Shown here piece by piece: positions 18,101 to 23,824 of a DNA stretch of 52,718 nucleotides. Position numbers and translations under genes: made by a program. The first letter of the stretch is position 1; each line of letters opens with the position of its first letter. Under the pieces are notes generated by a model. That model was given only the letters and a program-made list of their open reading frames with translations, was not told where the DNA came from and did no database searches. The stretch comes from Terriglobia bacterium (GTDB taxonomy: Bacteria; Acidobacteriota; Polarisedimenticolia; Polarisedimenticolales; JAIQFR01). The DNA lies in assembly GCA_020073205.1 (NCBI GenBank), contig JAIQFR010000020.1, forward strand, positions 1 to 52,718, written 5' to 3'.

Positions 18101-19265
18101 TCTCACGGCGGGCTCGTGGCGCGTCACCGCGTCCCATCCGTCGGGCGGCCAGCAGGCACGGGGCGACGTGACGATCGCGCCAGGCGCCACGGAGGCGAGC
18201 CTCGACCTACGCTTCGGCGGCGGGCTCACGCTATCGGGACGCGTCGTACAGGGAGACGCGGCCGTGAGCAGCGCCGACGTCTTCGCGCAGGGAACCGACG
18301 TGGACTCCTCGGGCCGCGGCCGAACGGACTCCGACGGGCGCTTCAGCGTGGGGGGCCTCGAGCCCGGAACGTATCGCCTGGAGCTGAACCAGTGGGAGAG
18401 CGGCCTCTTCCACGAGGAGACGTACGAGGTGCGCGGCCCGCGCGAAGTCGTCGTCCGGATACCGACCGCCCGCGTGTCGGGGCGCGTCGTGGACTCCGCG
18501 GACCGCCGGCCGGTCTCCGGCGCCCGCGTCGCGCTGGCGCCGCAGGACGGCGACGCTTCCGGAGCCTCCGCCTTCCGCTTCGACCGTTCCGCGACCACCG
18601 ACCTCGACGGCCGGTTCGCGATCTCGAACGTCTCCGACGGGACATGGCGGCTCTCCGCGACCGCGCAGGGCTACGCGGCGCAAGCCGCGACCGCGACCGT
18701 GAAGAGCGGACACGACGTCGAGAACGTCGGCCTCGCGCTCGACCCGACGGATGGCCTCTCGATCGAGGTGCAGCTGCCGTCCGGTCACCCGCCGGACGAG
18801 GTGGTGGTCGCCGTCCTCGATCCCGCGGGGCGCGCGGTCGTGAGCGGCAGCTTCGCGACCGGAGAGAACGGCCGCGTGCGGCTCTCCACCGTGCCGTCGG
18901 GATCGTGGGACCTGCTCGTCGGAGCGAACGGGAGCGGCACCGCCTCTTTGCGCGCCTCGGCTCCTGGCGGTCCGGTCCCGGTCGCGCTGCCGCCGGCGTG
19001 CACGCTCGACGTCGCGGTGCCGGGGCTCGAGGGGTCTTCTGCCGTGGCGACCGCGACCGTGACCGGCGCCGACGGCCGCCCCTACCGGGAGGTGGCCTGG
19101 TACGACGAGCCACGCAGCCAGTGGCGCCTCAGCGGGGGACGGGTGCGGATCGAGGATCTCCCGCCGGGAGCGTGGACGGTGTCCGTCTCGGCGTCGGACG
19201 GTCAGACGTGGCGGGGTACGGCGCAGACCGCCCCGGGGGCCGCTGCCGTGCTGACCCTCCAGTGA
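15153..19265 (+). CDS. giant secreted protein with tandem carboxypeptidase-regulatory-like domains
   Basis: The 1370-residue protein begins with a signal peptide (residues 1-22, ending around ATAGE) and then consists almost entirely of beta-sandwich repeats. Each opens with a G.V.D..G.P..GA.V element and often ends with ..G.F.I..L..G...L. I count about a dozen, for example GRVVDPAGKPIDGVEV, GRVLAPDGQPAVGAEV and GRVVDAAGGPIAGAWV. These are CarboxypepD_reg/CnaB-like folds, usually structural or binding modules of surface proteins. No protease, TonB plug or anchor motif is visible. GGAGG lies seven bases before the ATG at 15153; the frame is open upstream but without a signal. A possible -10 box TATCAT is at 15112-15117. 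Confidence 0.85.
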   Translation: MPCRLFTISMLAFLAAAAGATAGEVPITGQVVGPGGSPVSDAQVLLLPVLDPVAAARLDRDASLPEPAARGVTTAQGIYRLAAPRAGVYRVRVDATGFAPRQILLRPLLEPVDLVEVSLARDNGLTVRVGDSAGVPIVGAAVHVADPELRFFADPRWSVPALTVFTGKDGTAHLPRADSDLSVVTISAPGYLVAERRGVRGNSLTVKLEKGVPIPIEVRGADGAPAPGVLAVIGPSSHPLGTTDAKGRLDLAVLARGDLTVTLAAADGRQVEQRISPPPKDRPGPIRIVLPERVTVSGHVIDLETRRPLAGALVWNRGRPWEAIPTDDAGAYAFGLQLGVDCVLVGGATGYLPSDPRMVSASAGRRPGPTLALEPAAAMEGTVVDVGGQPVPGAKVDLVRRMESGSVQFFIGGRQNAPHAVTSSRGRFRLSPVDASLRYDLAVSATGFAPTTRELAPLERRRTLEGQRIELARGRKAFGRILDGDRRPIQDAAVLMRAAARRGEHVIAMRAGGGPEPEERKSVSDANGRFEITALAAGTFDLEVRHKGFARKTLERIEVADTAEPADLGEIVLAPGERVQGRVVDPAGKPIDGVEVSIAKDGGGPMGFGPAPTAPPEAVTGPDGWFSIDDLLRGEPLSLAFTRTAYLAKRQSGVEVPRRDPLDIVLHPSSKVSGAVLDPDSKPVPFAQVTLTQHRGGGVGGQRMMMIMRNQGSADASGRFLFEDVEPGKIDLSANATGWQEAKLDDLEVVEGQDLTGVELPLKPGAIVEGRVLAPDGQPAVGAEVSKVAEQAQMVRFRGTTTDGDGNYRIEGLAPGNVSVEATHESWARVVKDIDARTGTNALDLQFQGGQDVSGRVVDAAGGPIAGAWVRLAAPGRFFGGPDVTSGTDGSFKFESVGEGDYELTAGKRGLASPDTRTPVHVADAPVAGIEVRLSAGAVLTGAVSGLDPGKLAQVEVSAVKAGESWPHSQSPVDRQGHYRLEDLTAGSWRVTASHPSGGQQARGDVTIAPGATEASLDLRFGGGLTLSGRVVQGDAAVSSADVFAQGTDVDSSGRGRTDSDGRFSVGGLEPGTYRLELNQWESGLFHEETYEVRGPREVVVRIPTARVSGRVVDSADRRPVSGARVALAPQDGDASGASAFRFDRSATTDLDGRFAISNVSDGTWRLSATAQGYAAQAATATVKSGHDVENVGLALDPTDGLSIEVQLPSGHPPDEVVVAVLDPAGRAVVSGSFATGENGRVRLSTVPSGSWDLLVGANGSGTASLRASAPGGPVPVALPPACTLDVAVPGLEGSSAVATATVTGADGRPYREVAWYDEPRSQWRLSGGRVRIEDLPPGAWTVSVSASDGQTWRGTAQTAPGAAAVLTLQ

Positions 19266-19296
19266 TCGGGGCCCCTCGCCGCGGGAGGGCGCGTGG

Positions 19297-19626
19297 TCAG
19301 GCCTCTTCCAGGACCACGGCCGTTCCGTAGCAGAGCACCTCGGTCACACTTTGCATCACGTCGTTCGCGTCGTAGCGGACGCCGATCACCGCGTTCGCGC
19401 CGAGTTGCTCCGCGTGCGCAAGCATCTGCTCGAACGCCTCCGCGCGGGTCCTCTCGCACAGCTCGGTGAACAGGGTGATGTTGCCGCCGGCGAGCGTCTG
19501 GAGCGCCGCGCCCACGGTGCCGAAGACCGAGCGCGACCGGACCGTGACGCCCCGAACAACTCCGAGGTTCTTCCTGACGCGGTACCCGTCGATCGTGAAC
19601 GCGGTCGTGGTCATCGCGTGCTGCAT
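19297..19626 (-). CDS. UPF0145 (YbjQ-like) family protein
   Basis: The 109-residue protein matches the YbjQ/UPF0145 family: the N-terminal G..V.KNLGVV.G.TVRSRSV segment, the central FTEL.ERTR.EAF.QML..A..LGANAVIGVRYDAN segment and the final EVLCYGTAVV. The function is not established. The ATG at 19626 has a GGGGG-type ribosome binding site; a second ATG at 19614 is possible. It converges with the giant protein gene. Confidence 0.9.
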   Translation of the reverse strand: MQHAMTTTAFTIDGYRVRKNLGVVRGVTVRSRSVFGTVGAALQTLAGGNITLFTELCERTRAEAFEQMLAHAEQLGANAVIGVRYDANDVMQSVTEVLCYGTAVVLEEA

Positions 19627-19640
19627 GTCGATCCCCCTTG

Positions 19641-20147
19641 TCACGGCGCCCGCCCGGCCTTCCCGGCCGACGAGCCGAAGGCGGCCCGAGTCGTCCGGCG
19701 TCGCAGGAACACGATCAGTAGCGCGAGGCCGACGAGCTGGGCGACGCCAAGGAGCACCGCGACGACGTCCATGATCCCCTCCGTGGAACCTCGCGAGCCA
19801 GCAGGGACCCCGGTAAAGGCCGAGCGCAGCCGCCAGCCCGAAGCGACCGTTCCGAGGAGAGCGAGCCAGCACATCACCTCGAGGGCCGCGCGAGCCCATC
19901 GCCGCAATCGCAGCAGCCCCACGCCGATCACCACGTGTGCCGCGCCCACGACCGCCTGGCCGAAGGCGTAGGTCGTCCAGTGGGCGCGAATCCACGACAT
20001 GCCCGGGAGGTCGGAGCCCGCCGACGACAGCGCCGGACCGAAGGCCTCTGGGGCCAGATACCAGAGCGCGAGAGACATCCCCGCGGACCAGAGGAGAAAG
20101 GCGCCGAAGGCCAGGCAGCCCCAACCGACCGCCTTGACTCCCTTCAC
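19641..20147 (-). CDS. four-helix integral membrane protein
   Basis: This 168-residue protein of unknown function has four predicted membrane segments, roughly residues 7-30, 58-80, 88-105 and 125-147, with an arginine-rich cytoplasmic end. It lies 14 bases upstream of the UPF0145 gene on the same strand and is probably co-transcribed with it. Confidence 0.65.
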   Translation of the reverse strand: MKGVKAVGWGCLAFGAFLLWSAGMSLALWYLAPEAFGPALSSAGSDLPGMSWIRAHWTTYAFGQAVVGAAHVVIGVGLLRLRRWARAALEVMCWLALLGTVASGWRLRSAFTGVPAGSRGSTEGIMDVVAVLLGVAQLVGLALLIVFLRRRTTRAAFGSSAGKAGRAP

Positions 20148-20225
20148 GGGAGACCGGCGTGGGCACAGGCCGAGGGCGCCCGGCCGCGGCGTAATGCGGG
20201 CCGAAGCCGGCGGGAGGTCGCGTGA

Positions 20226-20642
20226 TCAGGCTCGCGCATCGTGGCCGCGCTCCCGGCCAGCAGGCGACCCCTCCGCATCCAACCACCGCTCCGCGTCCTC
20301 CAGTTTCCGGAAGACCGACGTCGACTTGAAATGCGGTTCGGCGAGCACCTCGAGCATCCGGCTCATTCCGAACATGGCATCCCGGTCCGTCACGATCGCG
20401 CAGGCGCCGAACCGGACTCGGCGCCGCGTCTCGCCGATGTGAGCTCCGACGGCCCGGACCTGCTCCGCGTCGGGAAGGGACGTCGTCGTCGTCAGATCCA
20501 GCAAGACATCGAGGCGCTCCGGGCAATGCGGGTCCGTCTCGAGCGCGGCGAAGTGGTCCATGACCTCCTGGAAACTCACGTCGCCGACGCATGTCGTGCT
20601 GATGCGGCGCCGCTCCTGGTCGATCCGGTAGGTGACCGGCAT
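20226..20642 (-). CDS. STAS/SpoIIAA-like protein
   Basis: The 138-residue protein has the layout of the SpoIIAA-like STAS superfamily: YRIDQERRRISTTCVGDVSFQEVMDHFAAL at the start, a DVLLDLTTTTSLPDAEQVRAV core and an AIVTDRDAMFGMSRMLEVL helix. Such small proteins can be membrane-associated or regulatory; the role is unknown. GGAGG is five bases before the ATG at 20642; longer frames upstream are not credible. Confidence 0.7.
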   Translation of the reverse strand: MPVTYRIDQERRRISTTCVGDVSFQEVMDHFAALETDPHCPERLDVLLDLTTTTSLPDAEQVRAVGAHIGETRRRVRFGACAIVTDRDAMFGMSRMLEVLAEPHFKSTSVFRKLEDAERWLDAEGSPAGRERGHDARA

Positions 20643-20725
20643 GGGGACCTCCGCGGCCGGCGGCCCGACGGTCAGGCCGACCGTTGATCGGCACGGCCGC
20701 AGGCGCGATCTTACACCGGCACGCG

Positions 20726-21235
20726 CTAGCCCCATCGCGACATCGGATCGCGTGTCGGGCGACGCCGGTCGGATCTCCACGCTGGAAAGTGCTTCCGCGC
20801 GTACGGGAATTCCTGCGTCAGCTTCGACGACGGGAACCCCCTTCGGAGCGCGATCGAGACCTGCCGCCTCACCGTCGAGAAGCCGGCCGACGGGCGGCAT
20901 CGGCCGGCAACCTCTTCGACCTCGACGACGGCCAGCGAGGCTCCGATCGCGACCTCGACGTTGACCGACGTCTCCGACGGGGAGCATGTGAGGCACTGCC
21001 AGGAGGCGGGATCGCCCCCGACGTCCACGGTCGGGAAGTCGATGGGCCTGCACACCATGGGGATCGATTCGAGGGCGTGGCGGACATCGGCGACAAACGA
21101 GCGCCCGGACGATGGCGACTCGAGCACGTCGTGGGCCAGATACTCGGTGTCTTCGCGTCCGAGGAAGGAGCCGCAGGTCTCGCAGCAGCCCGTGAGCGGA
21201 GCGAGCAGAGCCGCGAGCACGGCGAGCCGAGTCAG
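20726..21235 (-). CDS. putative lipoprotein with a CTG start
   Basis: Reading from a CTG at 21235-21233 gives a near-perfect lipoprotein signal, (M)TRLAVLAALLAPLTGC, with the lipobox LTGC and acceptor Cys17, followed by CETCGSFLG. The 169-residue protein then shows normal protein composition (FVADVRHALESIP, NVEVAIGASLAVVEVEEV) but matches no family I know. The CTG overlaps the OsmC stop (CTGA), mimicking the ATGA coupling seen all over the window. A GTG 15 bases further in is the alternative but would cut the signal peptide. Confidence 0.55.
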   Translation of the reverse strand: MTRLAVLAALLAPLTGCCETCGSFLGREDTEYLAHDVLESPSSGRSFVADVRHALESIPMVCRPIDFPTVDVGGDPASWQCLTCSPSETSVNVEVAIGASLAVVEVEEVAGRCRPSAGFSTVRRQVSIALRRGFPSSKLTQEFPYARKHFPAWRSDRRRPTRDPMSRWG

Positions 21236-21603
21236 GCGGCGCGGACCTCGATTCGAGGCGGGTGCTCGAGGTGCTTCTTGACCGCGCAGAGGTTCGCCGA
21301 GCGAATCGCCGCTTCGCGGTACTGTTCCGGGAAGCCGGGAGGAAGCTGGATCTCGAGATCGATCCTGTCCACCATCCCGGAGGCGGGGTTGGCCGCGACG
21401 CGCTGGCGAATCCGGAGCCCCTGGGTCGAGATCCCACGCTGCCGGCAGAACCGGGCCACGTAGATCCCGGCGCAGGTCCCGATGGACGCCAAGAACAAGT
21501 CGAACGGGGACGGTGCCGACCCATCCTGACTCGTCACGATCTCGAGCCCGTCGAAGCAAGCGTCCACCCGGTCGCCGCCGGGGAACTCGATTGCCATTTC
21601 CAT
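21232..21603 (-). CDS. OsmC/Ohr family protein
   Basis: The 123-residue protein has the OsmC fold signature, with the two reactive cysteines Cys44 (ASIGTCAGIYVARF) and Cys106 (SANLCAVKKHL). These reduce organic hydroperoxides with thiol reductants in characterised members. The segment SPFDLFLAS is also typical. GGAG lies seven to eight bases upstream of the ATG at 21603. It is coupled to the following lipoprotein gene. Confidence 0.88.
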   Translation of the reverse strand: MEMAIEFPGGDRVDACFDGLEIVTSQDGSAPSPFDLFLASIGTCAGIYVARFCRQRGISTQGLRIRQRVAANPASGMVDRIDLEIQLPPGFPEQYREAAIRSANLCAVKKHLEHPPRIEVRAA

Positions 21604-21699
21604 TCCCGCTCCTTCCGCCGCCGTCGTGGGGCCATGGTCGTAGATGCAGCCAGCCGCGAAGCGTCACGCCCGCTAGAGCGACGATGGGAGCGTGCGGCC

Positions 21700-22200
21700 T
21701 CACAGCAGGACGTGCTCGTGGCTGAGGAGCCAAGCCTTGCGCTCGAGGCCGCCGCCGTAGCCCGTGAGGGAACCGTCGGCCCCTATCACGCGATGACAGG
21801 GAACCACGATCGCAATCGGATTGCGGGCGTTCGCCAGGTCAACCGCTCGGACGGCCCTCGGATGCCCGGAGAGGCTCGCGAGCTCCGAGTACGCGACGGT
21901 CCGGCCCGCCGGGATGCGCCGGAGCGCCGACCAGACCGCGCGCTGGAACGGCGTGCCGCCGGGATCCACCCGGATGGCATCGATGGCCTCGAGGTCGCCG
22001 GTGAAGTAGGCCGCGAGACGCGAGACGGCGCCCGCCGGATCTTCCACCTCTTCGATCACCTGACCGCCGAATCGCCGGTTCAAGTGGCTCTTGAGCGCAG
22101 CGCGCCGGTCCTCGAACGCCAGCCCCGCGAGCGCGCCGTCCATCGCGAACAGCCACAGCGCGCCCACCGGCGTCTCCAATCGCGCGAAGCCCACGGCCAT
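21700..22200 (-). CDS. ogt: methylated-DNA--[protein]-cysteine S-methyltransferase
   Basis: The 166-residue protein carries the active-site motif IVVPCHRVIG with the acceptor Cys135, the arginine-finger region (FQRAVWSALRRIPAGRTVAYSELA, about 85-108) and the C-terminal GYGGGLERKAWLL. It removes alkyl groups from O6-alkylguanine in DNA by suicide transfer. There is no AraC or Ada domain, so it is the Ogt type. Confidence 0.93.
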   Translation of the reverse strand: MAVGFARLETPVGALWLFAMDGALAGLAFEDRRAALKSHLNRRFGGQVIEEVEDPAGAVSRLAAYFTGDLEAIDAIRVDPGGTPFQRAVWSALRRIPAGRTVAYSELASLSGHPRAVRAVDLANARNPIAIVVPCHRVIGADGSLTGYGGGLERKAWLLSHEHVLL

Positions 22201-22282
22201 GCCACGCCTCCCGTCGTCGCTCCTATCTAGGGTCGGAACCGGCGACGCGGGTGGCCCCGCGGAGCCGACCCGTTCGCGGCCG

Positions 22283-23239
22283 CTACTTCAGCGACCGCAG
22301 CTCGATCGACCCGGCGCTTGTGTGGATCGTGAGCGACTCGCCTCCCTTGCCGATCGTCCCGTGGACGCTCGAGCTGCCGATGGAGCCCGTCACCTGCAGG
22401 GGGAAGTCGGTGGAGATCCGGCCGGCGGAGGTGGTAGCGTCCACGGTGAGGCTCGCCGAGGGATCCACGGTCACCTCGACGGACCCCGCCGCCGTCTCCA
22501 ACTCGCCGCCCCTCGCGTTGCCCCGCGCGAACGACACCTCGATGGAACCCCCCGACGTCTTGGCGATCACGCGACCGCCGGCGTTCCGCGCCTTGACCGA
22601 GCCGCCTGAAGTGCGGAGCACCGCGTCGCCCGTGACGTTCTCGACGTCGACGTGGCCGCCGCTGGTACGGGCGTCGAGACTTCCGGCGATCGAGGAGGCG
22701 TTGATGCTCCCCCCGGAAGTCTCCACCCTCACGTCCCCCTTGATCTCGCGGAGCGTGATGCTCCCGCCCGAGGTATGGGCCTTGAGGGCTCCTTCGAGGT
22801 CGTCGATCGAGATCGAGCCGCCGGACGTGTCCACGTCGGCTGTCCCGGCGAGGCCGGAGGCCTCGATCGACCCGCCCGACGTGCGGAGTGAGAGGCTCGT
22901 CGCTCTGGGCGCCCTGATCTCGAAATGCACCGAGATGCCCCGGAGCCAGCCGGTGTCGGCCTTCTTGCCGGTGATCCGGACCTCCCCAGGTGCTTCCTGG
23001 AATTCGAACTTGTAGCGTTTCTCCAGGTCGTCCGACCTGGAGGTCACGACGACGTGGACTCCCGCCTCCGTGCTTCCGGAAACCGAGACGCTCCCCGCCT
23101 CGGTGTCCAGGACGAGCTTCCCGCCAGGCCCGAGGGTCAGGTTCTTCTCGATCCGGCTCCCCGCGAGGGCGGGATGGGCCAGCGCGAGGACGAGAAAGGA
23201 CGTTCCGAGCAGCTGGATCGCGCGACGGTGCCGTGCCAT
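22283..23239 (-). CDS. DUF4097 beta-solenoid protein, secreted
   Basis: The 318-residue protein has a signal peptide (about residues 1-27, ending HPALAG) and then a DUF4097 beta-solenoid. Its rungs repeat the motif TSGGSI or TSGGHV/TSAGSI at least eight times with about 17-residue spacing (residues about 115-315). Proteins of this family are putative surface or periplasmic adhesin-like proteins. GGAGG lies eight bases before the ATG at 23239; an ATG 12 bases earlier lacks one. Confidence 0.85.
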   Translation of the reverse strand: MARHRRAIQLLGTSFLVLALAHPALAGSRIEKNLTLGPGGKLVLDTEAGSVSVSGSTEAGVHVVVTSRSDDLEKRYKFEFQEAPGEVRITGKKADTGWLRGISVHFEIRAPRATSLSLRTSGGSIEASGLAGTADVDTSGGSISIDDLEGALKAHTSGGSITLREIKGDVRVETSGGSINASSIAGSLDARTSGGHVDVENVTGDAVLRTSGGSVKARNAGGRVIAKTSGGSIEVSFARGNARGGELETAAGSVEVTVDPSASLTVDATTSAGRISTDFPLQVTGSIGSSSVHGTIGKGGESLTIHTSAGSIELRSLK

Positions 23240-23319
23240 GATCGCCTCCATGGGGTCTTCCCGCGGGATGTTACGGGCGACCGCGCTCTCAGGTTCCAGG
23301 CCGGCTGCCCGGCAGGACG

Positions 23320-23754
23320 TCAGCCCTTGACGAGGTTCCAGCTCTCGATCTTCAGGACGCCGACCCGGGGGGAGAGCGTGTAGCGGACGTGCAGCGTCTT
23401 GTGCTTCTCCACGCCGGAGCGGTTGTCTGCCCGCAGCGGCACCCGAATCCAGCGGCCCTCGATGGAGATGACCGCGGCCGCGACCGCTTGCTCCTCGGCG
23501 GGGAAGCTCCCCGCGGGGCTCTCGACGTCCAGCACCTCGAAGTTCCCTTCCTTCGTGACGACGGCCAGGTCCGGCTTGAACATCATGACGAACAACCCGA
23601 CGACCGCGACCCCGAGGACCGCGACGAGCACGGTCCCGCCGGCCCACAGGCCGATCTTCCGCCACAGCGAGTCGTTCTTGTGCGTCGGACCCTTCGGGTA
23701 CTTGACGAGGGACGTCAGCATCCCCCGGGTCCTGCGATGCTTCGGACGCTTCAT
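23320..23754 (-). CDS. hypothetical protein with one membrane helix
   Basis: The 144-residue protein has a basic N-terminus, one membrane segment (about residues 36-58, TVLVAVLGVAVVGLFVMMF) and an extracytoplasmic beta-rich domain. No family is recognised. The start is uncertain: ATG 23754 is given, ATG 23721 is equally possible and neither has a clear ribosome binding site. A TATATT box on the minus strand (23801-23806) may serve it. It lies upstream of the DUF4097 gene on the same strand. Confidence 0.6.
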   Translation of the reverse strand: MKRPKHRRTRGMLTSLVKYPKGPTHKNDSLWRKIGLWAGGTVLVAVLGVAVVGLFVMMFKPDLAVVTKEGNFEVLDVESPAGSFPAEEQAVAAAVISIEGRWIRVPLRADNRSGVEKHKTLHVRYTLSPRVGVLKIESWNLVKG

Positions 23755-23824
23755 CCGGACACCACCGGCGCCGAGGGCACGTAGCCTCGCGCCGATGGCA
23801 AATATAGCCCAGGCGGACCGTACT

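Noticed and set aside
19273-19289. Small hairpin between the giant secreted protein and UPF0145 genes
   Set aside because: The stem is only about five pairs with no T-run, too weak to call a terminator.
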